A stretch of 64,000 bases of DNA, from contig JACPPJ010000054.1 of assembly GCA_016191085.1 (NCBI GenBank), positions 35,411-99,410 on the forward strand, written 5' to 3'. Source of the DNA: Acidobacteriota bacterium (lineage in GTDB: Bacteria > Acidobacteriota > Terriglobia > 2-12-FULL-54-10). Positions 19,912 to 28,449 of the stretch are shown one piece after another (the first letter of the stretch is position 1; each line of letters opens with the position of its first letter). The notes below the pieces were generated by a model. The model saw only the letters and a program-made list of their open reading frames with translations. It was not told the origin of the DNA and searched no databases. The translations under genes were made by a program, and so were the position numbers.

Positions 19912-19940
19912 TTGGATTTAAACGTCAGGCATCGTATCAT
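19912..19940 (+). promoter_or_regulatory. Possible sigma-70 promoter of the small zinc-motif gene
   Basis: TTGGAT (19912-19917) and TATCAT (19935-19940) are spaced by 17 bases in an AT-rich patch of the otherwise featureless 328-base gap after coaE. The ATG at 20060 would follow with a leader of about 110 bases. No transcript evidence; prediction by consensus only. Confidence 0.35.
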
Positions 19941-20059
19941 ATTAAAATAACATCTAAAAATAGAGGGATTTTGGAAGCCTCTTGCTATTGAAGCCGAAAC
20001 CCGTGCCCGGTGCATCGTTTTGCACTCGCAAAGCATCTAACCCTTTGATGGAGATTACG

Positions 20060-20353
20060 ATGAGACGTTGGCGAAAAATTGTCGAAACCGAGTGGCAACC
20101 CACCCATTGGACTCTGAGGCTGGAGTGCGGCCACGTCGCCTACAGATCGGCACAATACAGCCGGCGTGAGCTTCCCGCCAACGTTATCTGCGAGGCGTGC
20201 AACTCCCTGGTGGGTAGCAAGGTGAAGAAGCCGCTCGGTACACTGGGAACTATTACGCGTTACAGCGACGGCATGTTCGAGATCGCGTGGAACGACAGCA
20301 ACTCCACACGCTGGACCCTGGACGAACTCCGGGAAGAAGTCGAGATCGTCTAG
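20060..20353 (+). CDS. Small protein with zinc-ribbon-like motif, function unknown
   Basis: A 97-residue protein. I chose the ATG at 20060, which follows GGAGATTACG, rather than upstream starts without such a site. Residues C23, H25, C44 and C47 (ECGH ... CEAC) could bind zinc. The C-terminal half (LGTITRYSDGMFEIAWND) looks like a small SH3-like or Tudor-like beta barrel. I do not recognise a characterised family. No signal peptide or membrane helix, so probably cytoplasmic. A 7-bp stem-loop lies just after the stop. Confidence 0.7.
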   Translation: MRRWRKIVETEWQPTHWTLRLECGHVAYRSAQYSRRELPANVICEACNSLVGSKVKKPLGTLGTITRYSDGMFEIAWNDSNSTRWTLDELREEVEIV

Positions 20354-20362
20354 AGCTGACCA

Positions 20363-20382
20363 CAGGAGGAGCCCCCCTCCTG
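20363..20382. terminator. Weak stem-loop between convergent genes
   Basis: CAGGAGG and CCTCCTG form a perfect 7-bp stem with a 6-base loop, 9 bases after the stop of the zinc-motif gene and between convergent genes. There is no T-run, so intrinsic termination is doubtful. Confidence 0.25.
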
Positions 20383-20448
20383 CCGTCCTATCCCACACTA
20401 AAACACCAGATATCCCAGCGCCTACCGCTTTCCAGTCGGTGGGACGAT

Positions 20449-21258
20449 TCATACGGCGCGCTTGACGTGGCGCAGGATAGCGCGGCTGAGCAGTCGGCCG
20501 TCGATGTGGCCTTTTACGAGGTAGTCCTGCGCTCCGTTGGCCAGGGCCTCTACTGCTTTGTCGCGGTCCTCAATTCCCGTAATGATCAATACGGGAGTAT
20601 ATGGTTCTTTGGCGCGGAGCCGCTGCAGAGTATGTATATCCTTGCTGTCTGGCAAGCCCAAGTCTAACAAGATCACATCAAAGCGCTCGCGTAACTTTTC
20701 GATCGCGTCCGAGAGTTTCGTAGCAAGCACCAGATCAAATCGGAAGCCTTTTCGGGGCGCGAGCATATGCCGTACGAGGGCGTAATCTCCGGGATTGTCC
20801 TCCACAACCAGTACCTGAATGCGTTGTTCCTGATCTCGTTTCGTGCCACCAGCAGGTGTGCCCGCCCGCGCGATCCGGTGCGCGCGCGCCGTCTGGCGCA
20901 GGATGGCTGCAATCAAAGCTTCAGAATCGATCCGGCCCTTCACAAAGTAATCGCGTACGCCGATCTTGATCGTGTCCCGAATGGTTTGCGGCATGTCCAA
21001 GCCCGTCAACGCTACGATCGGCAGATCGGGATACGCGGTGTTCAGACGGCGTACGCCATCCAGTTCCCAAGCATCCGGCAATTGCAAATCCAGCAGCACC
21101 ACGTCTACGGATTCCCGTTTGAGCAGTTCGAGCCCGGAACCAAGGTCGCGCGCATACCGGATCTCGAAAACAACGCCGCGGGCTGACCCGAGTACGTGAC
21201 CGACCATGCGGGCGTCGCCGGGGCTGTCTTCGATTACCAGAACGCGGATGCTGTCCAT
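20449..21258 (-). CDS. Tandem receiver-domain response regulator without output domain
   Basis: A 269-residue protein made of two complete CheY-like receiver domains. The first runs about 4-125 with acidic pocket E10-D11, phosphoacceptor D57 and K108; the second about 146-265 with E153-D154, phosphoacceptor D199 and a matching FVKG/LVKG lysine. A charged linker of about 20 residues joins them. No DNA-binding or enzymatic output domain is present. With the single-receiver protein and the histidine kinase encoded immediately upstream, it probably acts as a phosphorelay intermediate or adaptor. Confidence 0.88.
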   Translation of the reverse strand: MDSIRVLVIEDSPGDARMVGHVLGSARGVVFEIRYARDLGSGLELLKRESVDVVLLDLQLPDAWELDGVRRLNTAYPDLPIVALTGLDMPQTIRDTIKIGVRDYFVKGRIDSEALIAAILRQTARAHRIARAGTPAGGTKRDQEQRIQVLVVEDNPGDYALVRHMLAPRKGFRFDLVLATKLSDAIEKLRERFDVILLDLGLPDSKDIHTLQRLRAKEPYTPVLIITGIEDRDKAVEALANGAQDYLVKGHIDGRLLSRAILRHVKRAV

Positions 21259-21304
21259 TTTATGCTGTGTCAGCCAAAATCGTGCGGCAGCAGCGGAGGG
21301 GCAT

Positions 21305-21721
21305 CTAAGGGAGCGTTGCCGTCTGGATCCAAAATTGTTCGATAGAACGAATCACTTCGTCGTAGTCCTGCATCTCGATTGGTTTGCTGATGAAGCAATT
21401 CGCATGCAACTTATAGCTGGACACGACATCTTCTTCGGCTTGAGAACTGGTTAGCACGATGACGGGAATGGAGTCCAGATCGGGGTCCTTCTTAATTTCG
21501 GCCAAAACGGCGCGGCCATCCTTGCGGGGCATATTCAGGTCCAGTAGAATCAGATCCGGGCGGGCTACGTCTGAGTAGGGAACTGCGCGACGCAGATAAG
21601 CAAGCGCCTCTTCGCCATTCGATGCAACATTCACATGCACGGGAGCCTGCATGCGCTTGAACGCCTCTTTCGTGAGGCGGACATCGCCGGGGTTATCCTC
21701 GGCGAGCAGGATCTGAAACAT
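21305..21721 (-). CDS. Rcp1-like single-domain response regulator
   Basis: A 138-residue receiver-only protein. The acidic pocket E8-D9 (AEDNPGD), the phosphoacceptor D61 in [13 protein letters not shown] and the later [10 protein letters not shown] and FISKP segments match the Rcp1 type that partners phytochrome-like kinases. The start at 21721 is preceded by GAGGA at good spacing and overlaps the histidine kinase gene by 29 bases, so the pair is translationally coupled. There is no output domain. It most likely takes phosphate from the overlapping kinase. Confidence 0.9.
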   Translation of the reverse strand: MFQILLAEDNPGDVRLTKEAFKRMQAPVHVNVASNGEEALAYLRRAVPYSDVARPDLILLDLNMPRKDGRAVLAEIKKDPDLDSIPVIVLTSSQAEEDVVSSYKLHANCFISKPIEMQDYDEVIRSIEQFWIQTATLP

Positions 21722-24206
21722 TTTGCGTGGTCCTCGTTTGCTCACTGACACTTATCAGCTCGACGGGGATCGTAAAGAAAAAGGTGGACCCCTTCCCTGG
21801 TTCAGACGAAACCCAGATCCGACCCTGCAGCCGGTCTATAATTTTTTTGCAGATCGCCAGACCGATCCCGGTCCCGGGATAGTCCATCCTACCATGAAGC
21901 TGCTGGAAAATGACGAATATGCGTTGGTGATGCTCAGGAGCGATTCCGATGCCGTTATCGCTTACTGAAAAGACCCACTCATGTCCATGCTGCCGGGATG
22001 ATACATGAATGCGGGGAGGCTCTGTGCCCCGGAACTTAATGGCATTTGCTATAAGGTTCTGGAGAAGTTGGGTCAGTTGTCCCGGATCTGTCATGACGGT
22101 TGACAGAGGGTCGCTCGTGACCACCGCTGAGTTCTCGTGAATGGCTACGCGCAGGTTCTCCAGCGCCGCGCCTAGAACGGCGTTGCTGTCCGTCGGCCGC
22201 AGATCCAGCTTGCCTGAGCCAACCCGCGAGTACTGCAGCAGGTCCGTTATGAGTTGCCGCATGCGTTTGGCGCCGTCAACTGCATATCCGATAAACTCAT
22301 CGGCATCCGCGTCCAGCTTCCCTTTGTATTGCTCCGCTAGCATCTGCATATAGCTGGTCACCATGCGGAGCGGTTCCTGCAGATCATGCGAGGCAACATA
22401 CGCGAACTGGTGCAGTTCCTCGTTGGAGCGTGCCAACTCCGCCGCGTATTGTCTGAGTGCTTCCTCGGCGCGGCGGCTTTCGGTAACGTCCCGGATAACG
22501 CTTGTCACCAGCGTGCCTTCCGTGGTCTCCAGCGGGCTGAGACTGATGGAGACCGGGAATTCCAACCCGTCTTTGCACAAACCGTATAGTTCTAATCCCG
22601 CTCCCATTGGCCGGGTGTGGGGCTCGGCGAAGTAATCCGCCCGGTATCCCGGATGCCGTTCCCGGAAGCGTGGCGGAATCAGCACTTCGATCTCTTGCCC
22701 CAGCAGTTCTTCTCGCCGGTACCCAAACATCTTCTCGACCTGCGCGTTGACCAGGACGATCTTCCCTGTCTGATTCACTACCACGACGGCATCCGGGGCG
22801 GCTTCCAGAAGCTGTGCGGATTTTATCTCCGCCCGCTTGCGAGCCGCGATTTCTTCCTGAAGCGCTTTATTGATAGCCTCGAGGTTAGCGGTGCGTTCCT
22901 CCAGGGCTTTATTCAGCCTTCGCATTTCATCTTCCACGCGCTTGCGCTCGGTAATGTCGCGGATAATGCTGGAGGCGCCGACAATTCGGCCCCCTGAATC
23001 TTTGATTGGGGAAACGCCGAGAGACACATGGACTTGTCGGCCATCTTTCCGGCGCCCCACCGTTTCATAAGGCTGGATGTGTTCTCCCCGCTGGATCTGC
23101 TCCAAAATCCTAGGGAGTTCATTGGAGCGGTCTGGAGGAAGCAGGAGAGCAAGGGGGCGTCCGATTACTTCTTCCGCGGAATAGCCGTACAGCCTCTCGG
23201 CGCCAGGGTTCCAGCTAACGATGATTCCATCGACGGTCTTGCCGATGATGGCGTCATCGGAGGATTCCACCAGCCCCCGGAATTTTTCTTGCGCCAACCA
23301 CCGCTCGGCATCCCGCCGATTCAGGTCCTTGGCGATTAAATAAAGTAGGAAAGCCAGGAGCACCGTAGTCAACGTGACCGCGAAAGCCATGCCCGCGGCC
23401 GCGCTGTATAACCCCGCGTTTTCCCCCGCCAAGCGCAACCAGACCAGCGCCAGAAGAATCCCCATCCCGCTGGGAAGCAAGCGGCGCAACATCGCGCTGC
23501 CGGGACCATCGCTCACGATTATCTGCATTAGACCGCGATCCGGGCGAGCGCATAAGACTCCGCTGCTTAGCAAGGCAAATGCTATGGCCGAGTGAACCGG
23601 CATTGCTGTAGAAGAGGGGAGGTAAAGTAGAGAAACGATGCTGAAGGTGTAGCCGATAACGACCAGCCAGGATACCAACAGTGCCACCAGCGCTAGAAAT
23701 TGCTCCGGCCTGTATCTGTCGAGAACCCGTGACCCGAGGAGAAGCAGCCCGCAGCCGAGCAATGCAAAGTTCAAGGCGCCGAGGGGGGCTATCCGGCCCG
23801 GAGAGGATGTCAGAATGGCGCCGGAAGGTTCGTGGAACAGCAATTGATCTATGCCCAAATCCCACGCGAAAATGTATTCCGCCAGAGTCAGCGCTCCCAC
23901 TAGGACGACTAGAATGGCGAGAGCACGGGCAATCCCACGTCCCAACCGTTTTGCGAAGGATTCGGGAGACTCCCTTCCCAACAACCAGAGCGAGATGCCG
24001 CCCATTACGAAAGCCAGGGCGGCGTTGGGCTTCATTGAGACCAGCTGGGGAGAGATACTTTGCAGGGTTGGAACATCGAGGGCCCAACCAACCAGGACCA
24101 GGATGCCGATGACAATCGTGGAAGCGCTCGCAAACACGCTGAAGGAGCGACACTTGCGTTCCAATACCGATGATTGTGGGGAATAGGCAGTTGTATTCGT
24201 TTCCAC
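21693..24206 (-). CDS. Membrane PAS sensor histidine kinase
   Basis: An 837-residue kinase with a GTG start after GGAAG. Residues about 20-305 contain a multi-helix membrane sensor region. Two PAS domains follow (about 315-430, beginning [12 protein letters not shown], and about 465-585, beginning [12 protein letters not shown]), separated by a coiled coil. The HisKA H-box is ASHDLQEP near residue 610 and the HATPase domain has [20 protein letters not shown] and GTGIGLAI. The H-box DLQEP is the subtype seen in phytochrome-like kinases, fitting the Rcp1-like partner. The ligand is unknown. Confidence 0.9.
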   Translation of the reverse strand: METNTTAYSPQSSVLERKCRSFSVFASASTIVIGILVLVGWALDVPTLQSISPQLVSMKPNAALAFVMGGISLWLLGRESPESFAKRLGRGIARALAILVVLVGALTLAEYIFAWDLGIDQLLFHEPSGAILTSSPGRIAPLGALNFALLGCGLLLLGSRVLDRYRPEQFLALVALLVSWLVVIGYTFSIVSLLYLPSSTAMPVHSAIAFALLSSGVLCARPDRGLMQIIVSDGPGSAMLRRLLPSGMGILLALVWLRLAGENAGLYSAAAGMAFAVTLTTVLLAFLLYLIAKDLNRRDAERWLAQEKFRGLVESSDDAIIGKTVDGIIVSWNPGAERLYGYSAEEVIGRPLALLLPPDRSNELPRILEQIQRGEHIQPYETVGRRKDGRQVHVSLGVSPIKDSGGRIVGASSIIRDITERKRVEDEMRRLNKALEERTANLEAINKALQEEIAARKRAEIKSAQLLEAAPDAVVVVNQTGKIVLVNAQVEKMFGYRREELLGQEIEVLIPPRFRERHPGYRADYFAEPHTRPMGAGLELYGLCKDGLEFPVSISLSPLETTEGTLVTSVIRDVTESRRAEEALRQYAAELARSNEELHQFAYVASHDLQEPLRMVTSYMQMLAEQYKGKLDADADEFIGYAVDGAKRMRQLITDLLQYSRVGSGKLDLRPTDSNAVLGAALENLRVAIHENSAVVTSDPLSTVMTDPGQLTQLLQNLIANAIKFRGTEPPRIHVSSRQHGHEWVFSVSDNGIGIAPEHHQRIFVIFQQLHGRMDYPGTGIGLAICKKIIDRLQGRIWVSSEPGKGSTFFFTIPVELISVSEQTRTTQNVSDPARRG

Positions 24207-24341
24207 TTTACTTCCAAACGCTGGTTGCCTCAGATGGCCTCTCCGCGTTCTTAGAGATCATTGATGGGTCCTTCGATTTTCGGTTGTTTGTCTGAAGAGC
24301 GGTCCACGCGGCATGCGGGGGCCGGCTATGTTCAATCCAAT

Positions 24342-24668
24342 TCAATGCAATGTATCTATCTTAGCCGCGAGGATGAAGTCGCTCTCTGTAAGTCCATCGA
24401 TCTTGTGAGTCCAAATCGTGATCTCGACCTTTCCCCACGCCAGGAAAATGTCGGGATGATGGCCCTGCTCTTCCGCCAGCTCTCCTACGCGATTGACGAA
24501 GTCGAGAGCGGTACGAAAATCCGGGAACTGAAACGATTTCAAAAGATGATGTTCCTTTACCACCTGCCAGTCCGGAAGTTCTCTCGCAAGCGGTGCGATC
24601 TCCGCGCCCTTCAGTGGCGGAACACCTCCCCTGCACGGCACGCACGTCTTAGCCGCCAGCAATGACAT
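24342..24668 (-). CDS. phhB: Pterin-4a-carbinolamine dehydratase
   Basis: A 108-residue protein of the PCD/DCoH family, which dehydrates 4a-hydroxytetrahydrobiopterin during cofactor recycling for aromatic amino acid hydroxylases. The active-site block H70-H71-P72 and W86-T87-H88 is intact, and D97 is in the conserved LTESD segment. The ATG at 24668 follows GAGGAGGAAAG, a strong ribosome binding site, so I prefer it to an upstream start. No pterin-dependent hydroxylase is seen nearby, and in many bacteria the physiological role is uncertain. Confidence 0.88.
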   Translation of the reverse strand: MSLLAAKTCVPCRGGVPPLKGAEIAPLARELPDWQVVKEHHLLKSFQFPDFRTALDFVNRVGELAEEQGHHPDIFLAWGKVEITIWTHKIDGLTESDFILAAKIDTLH

Positions 24669-24777
24669 GCTTTCCTCCTCGCGCTCAATATGGGACAAAC
24701 GCAACAAATAACGCGGTGAAAGAGTGGATTTGTTAGTTTAGCCGATTTTGGGAGGTCTATGCGCGGTAACGAGAAGC

Positions 24778-24823
24778 AAAAAAAACGGGCAACGGCCGCT
24801 CCGCATCATGCGTCCGTCACCCG
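24778..24823 (-). terminator. Intrinsic terminator of the radical SAM gene
   Basis: On the minus strand CGGGTGACGG (24814-24823) pairs with CCGTTGCCCG (24786-24795) over 10 positions including two G-T pairs, with an inner small stem CGCAT/ATGCG, and is followed by eight T residues (24778-24785). It lies 26 bases after the stop at 24849. A classic Rho-independent terminator, so the radical SAM gene ends its own transcript. Confidence 0.75.
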
Positions 24824-24848
24824 GTGAAAAAAAACTGTCTATAATGCG

Positions 24849-26906
24849 CTAATCGCCGGAACCTACCAGTTCGTGCTCCTGCTCCACCTGCTCGGCGGGT
24901 TTCTTCTTCGAGATGGCGGGGCCGATCTGGACCAACTCCGTCGGCTGCTCCTTCAGAACATGCTGCCGGTAGAGCTTCATCATCTCCCGGTTGCGCAGTT
25001 CATCGTTGGCCATCATCTTTTCCTGCGTGCGAGTGTGGGCGACGGTCGGGTCGGATTCCATCTGCGCGGGCCGGTTGAGGTGTTCCTCATTCAGCACCAG
25101 CGAGTGCTCGTTGTCGGTCAATGGGACGGATTTGCCGCCCGCGTAGATGGCGTGCCGGCCATGCTCCTCGTACCACTTGGTCAGCGTGGCGGTCATATGC
25201 ATCTTCTCGATAATGTTGCGCCAGCCGATGCCGGTGTTGTACGCGCAGAAGGAAATCTCACCCTCCTGCGTCGCGTATGGAATAATGCACATCTCAGTGC
25301 GGCGAAAGTCGTAGGTCCACAGATCCTGGAACCACATGCCTGCGATGAAGAGGAAGTTCCACGGATCCTTGCGGCGCTCGACACCCACACCGTACACTTT
25401 GCCGGTCAGGCCCAGCGACTTGTCGAATTTCTTTAGAATATCGAGCAGCGTAAGGCTCTTGGGGGCTTTCAACGGATCGTAATTCCGCAGCAGCGCCAGC
25501 GCGGTCTGCACGTTCGTCAGGAACTTTCCGCGGCCGCTGTCGGTGATCTTCTTCAGGTCCTCACACAAGCCGGGAACATTAAGGAACTGCGGCACAGGCG
25601 CGAATTCCCCGGTAGCCTTATTGACCATCACCGCCGTGCCGACTCCGCAGCTAGGATGGCAACTGCAGGTTACCTGCCCCCACTGAGCGTCCGGCCCATG
25701 CGCCAGGTCCGCCAGATCAGAGAAGGCCGCCATGAGCGACAGCGGGAACCAATCGCGGCGCGGCTCAGTCATTCCGGTCTGCCGCTTCACGTCATACGCC
25801 ATGTGAGATAATGTATAGCGCTGGCGTAACCGGCGCTCCTCTGTGACCTCCTCATCGCGCCCTGTAAACGAAACCGGCTGGAACGAAATGAAGGCGATTT
25901 TCCCAGGGTTGTTGATGGCGAACTCGATGATCGGCCCGACCTGCTCATTGTTGACGCCATTCACGAGCGTCGTGACCAGGATGATTTCGATTCCTGCGGC
26001 ATGGCAGTTTTCAATCGCCTTGATTTTTACATCGAACAGATTGCCGACTTTGCGGTGCTGATTATTCGCGTTGCCGATGCCGTCGAACTGGAGATAAACG
26101 TACCGCAGACCAGCCTCATAGGCGCGCTTGGAGAATTCGAGGCTCTTGGCGAACTCGATGCCGTTGGTCGCCGCCTGCACGCTGTTGAACCCCAGCTTGC
26201 GGGCATAAGCGACAGCGTCAAGGAAGTAGGGCGAAATGGTCGGCTCGCCGCCCGAGAACTGCACCGACATCTGGCGGCGCGGTTTAATCGACACGGCGTT
26301 GTCCAGCAGCGTCTTGATATCTTCCCAGCTTAGCTCGTGCACGAACCCGACCTGGTTGGCATCCATGAAGCATGGATCGCACATCATGTTGCAACGGTTG
26401 GTCAGGTCAATGGTGAGGATGGCGCCGCGACCGTGCTTCACGGTGCTGGAGCCGTGGTTGTGCAGTCTCTCATCATTGTGCGCCGGCATGTCGCGACCAG
26501 GGAAATTCGCCTCAATGTGCCGCAGGAACTCGGGGTCGATAGAAAGAATATCCTCAAAGTGGCCGTGCAGCGGGCAATCTTTCACCATCAGGATTTTGCC
26601 GTCGCGCTCGATGATCTGCGCCTTGATCTCCCCGACTTTTTCGGTGAGCAGGGTGTTCACATCCTGCTCGCCGTCGATGATGCGCTGCCGTGCCTCCCTG
26701 ACGCAGACAGGGCAAAGCGAGTCGGTTTCGCGAGGCCACCCAAGCGTTGGTTTTGTTTTCTGGTAGGACTTCTGCATGGGCTTGTCGGCCCATTTGGGAG
26801 TGAACGCCTTACTGGGATTAAATTGGTTGAAAGCCTGGAAGACATTCCACGCGGCGCTGGCGGCCAACGTGATCCCTTTATCCAGATATTTGGTCGGCTT
26901 ATGCAT
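24849..26906 (-). CDS. Tes/MJ0619-type radical SAM protein, candidate membrane-spanning lipid synthase
   Basis: A 685-residue protein (ATG at 26906, 8 bases after GGAGAG). The N-terminal domain carries C65-P-V-C68 and C111-P-x-H, a rubredoxin-like metal site. The radical SAM core has C172, C176 and C179 (RCNMMCDPC) and the SAM-binding GGEP at 219-222. Further cysteines at 414, 416 and 420 (CSCHPSCG), 540 and 554 suggest auxiliary Fe-S clusters. This architecture matches archaeal tetraether synthase Tes, which joins lipid tails by C-C bonds between unactivated methyl carbons. Bacterial relatives are proposed to make diabolic-acid-type membrane-spanning lipids. It is monocistronic, with its own terminator. 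Other radical SAM functions in this broad family remain possible. Confidence 0.75.
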   Translation of the reverse strand: MHKPTKYLDKGITLAASAAWNVFQAFNQFNPSKAFTPKWADKPMQKSYQKTKPTLGWPRETDSLCPVCVREARQRIIDGEQDVNTLLTEKVGEIKAQIIERDGKILMVKDCPLHGHFEDILSIDPEFLRHIEANFPGRDMPAHNDERLHNHGSSTVKHGRGAILTIDLTNRCNMMCDPCFMDANQVGFVHELSWEDIKTLLDNAVSIKPRRQMSVQFSGGEPTISPYFLDAVAYARKLGFNSVQAATNGIEFAKSLEFSKRAYEAGLRYVYLQFDGIGNANNQHRKVGNLFDVKIKAIENCHAAGIEIILVTTLVNGVNNEQVGPIIEFAINNPGKIAFISFQPVSFTGRDEEVTEERRLRQRYTLSHMAYDVKRQTGMTEPRRDWFPLSLMAAFSDLADLAHGPDAQWGQVTCSCHPSCGVGTAVMVNKATGEFAPVPQFLNVPGLCEDLKKITDSGRGKFLTNVQTALALLRNYDPLKAPKSLTLLDILKKFDKSLGLTGKVYGVGVERRKDPWNFLFIAGMWFQDLWTYDFRRTEMCIIPYATQEGEISFCAYNTGIGWRNIIEKMHMTATLTKWYEEHGRHAIYAGGKSVPLTDNEHSLVLNEEHLNRPAQMESDPTVAHTRTQEKMMANDELRNREMMKLYRQHVLKEQPTELVQIGPAISKKKPAEQVEQEHELVGSGD

Positions 26907-27256
26907 GATCATCACTCTCCTGGAAGATGAGTTTTTGCCTTCCTCAGCGCTCAGGGGTTTTGGGAGAACGCTCGTCCTCGGGTCGACAACGATCCCCGGC
27001 ACTCTCAAAGGCACACGGACACGGACACCTCTACAGAAAGCAGCATTGTACATGCCCGATGCCAGCAGAGTAAGTGTTTTTGGTTAAACAGTGACTTTTC
27101 ATTGGCGTATGGGCGGATTTGCCATCTGAATGGGATTTCCGCTATTAGTCGTATAGGGGGCTGCTTACCGAATTCCATTGATTTGCCATGCTTCTCCACT
27201 CAGACCGAGGCGTGAAAACGACCGTGGGTGGGCAGGATATAATCTATGTAACAGTC
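26907..27256. other. Divergent region between the radical SAM gene and queG
   Basis: About 350 bases. On the plus strand a perfect TATAAT (27238-27243) lies 13 bases before the queG ATG, with no good -35 box and no Shine-Dalgarno, so the transcript may have a leader of only a few bases. On the minus strand I see the AGGAGAG ribosome site of the radical SAM gene but no convincing promoter boxes. Confidence 0.35.
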
Positions 27257-28438
27257 ATGCAGTCCATTGAATCAACAACGCGCGGATTAGAACGGTTCAT
27301 TAAGGATGCTGCAGCGCGTCACGGATTTGATCTGTGCGGCATCGCACCCGCCGTCGTCCCCGATGAACACCGGGACCGGTATCTGTGGTGGCTGGAGCAT
27401 GGGTTTCATGGAGAAATGACTTACATGGAACGGCAGCAGCGCCAGGACATCCGTCTCCTATTTCCAGAGGTGCGGTCGGTCATCTGCGCCGCCATGGTCT
27501 ACAACAGTCCCTATCCTAAATCCACCGAATCTCCCGATCCCAACCGCGGCTGGATCTCCCGTTACAGCTGGGGCGGCGATTATCACGACATCATGCGTGA
27601 TCGCCTGGAGCAGCTTTTATCCGAGTTGCGCGCCGAAATCGGCGTTCCGTTCGATGCCAGGATATGCGTGGATACCGCTCCGCTGCTGGAGCGGACCATT
27701 GCGCGGGCGGCCGGCCTGGGCTGGATCGCTAAAAATACCTGCTTGATCAACCAAGAGATTGGTTCATGGTTCATAGTCGGTGAGATTCTCACCAGCCTGG
27801 AACTCGAACCGGATGCGCCGCCGCCGGATGGCTGCGGCAGTTGTACCCGCTGCATTGACGCCTGTCCCACAGCAGCCTTAGTCAGCCCCGGAGTGCTCGA
27901 TGCCACGCGCTGCATCGCTTACTTCACTATAGAGGCGCGCGGCCCGGCGCCCGAAGAATTCCGTCCTGCCATGGGACGCCACGTTTTCGGCTGCGACATC
28001 TGCCAGGACGTGTGCCCCTGGAACCGCAAAGCCCCTGTAACGGAACTCCTCGAATTCCATCCCCGAACGTTTAACCAAATCCACGATCAGAGCCGGGACC
28101 GTGAGGGAGCGGGTGGGGAAACCAATCAGAGCCCCGACCGCACCGGAGGGGATCCGTCTGTCGCCGCCTCTCCTATATCTGTCTTCAACCCGCCGCTCGA
28201 CTGGCTGGCGTCGCTCACGGAAGATGAATTCAAGACTCACTTCCGCCGCAGCCCTATAAAGCGCGCAAAATATCGCGGCATGCTCCGCAACGTCGCGACC
28301 GCGATGGGCAACTCCGGCGATCAGCGCTATCTACCCGCTCTGGAAAAACTCCTCGATTTCCCCGACCCCGCCGTCCAGGAGCACGCCCGCTGGGCGATCG
28401 CGCGGCTCAGAGCAGAGCCGTCAACGATAATCAAATAG
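27257..28438 (+). CDS. queG: Epoxyqueuosine reductase
   Basis: A 393-residue cobalamin- and Fe-S-dependent enzyme that performs the last step of queuosine synthesis in tRNA. Two [4Fe-4S] motifs are visible: CGSCTRCIDACP near 193-204 and CDICQDVCPWN near 245-255. The conserved RYAW-like segment reads ISRYSWGGDYHD. The C-terminus (SPIKRAKYRGMLRN, then alpha-helical repeats) is the HEAT-like tRNA-binding part. Between HPRTF and NPPLDW there is an insertion of about 30 residues rich in S, D, R, G that is not part of the family and derives from a DNA repeat (28088-28152). The catalytic parts are intact. Start chosen because the conserved helix begins directly after it. Confidence 0.9.
   Translation: MQSIESTTRGLERFIKDAAARHGFDLCGIAPAVVPDEHRDRYLWWLEHGFHGEMTYMERQQRQDIRLLFPEVRSVICAAMVYNSPYPKSTESPDPNRGWISRYSWGGDYHDIMRDRLEQLLSELRAEIGVPFDARICVDTAPLLERTIARAAGLGWIAKNTCLINQEIGSWFIVGEILTSLELEPDAPPPDGCGSCTRCIDACPTAALVSPGVLDATRCIAYFTIEARGPAPEEFRPAMGRHVFGCDICQDVCPWNRKAPVTELLEFHPRTFNQIHDQSRDREGAGGETNQSPDRTGGDPSVAASPISVFNPPLDWLASLTEDEFKTHFRRSPIKRAKYRGMLRNVATAMGNSGDQRYLPALEKLLDFPDPAVQEHARWAIARLRAEPSTIIK
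28088..28152. repeat. REP-like sequence inserted in frame in queG
   Basis: A G-rich stretch encoding QSRDREGAGGETNQSPDR, which has no counterpart in the queuosine reductase family. Sequences with the core AGAGCCG(C/G)GACCGT(G/A)AGGGAG are, to my knowledge, abundant dispersed repeats in related genomes. Only this copy is seen in the window. Confidence 0.45.
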
Positions 28439-28449
28439 CTCTCAACAGG

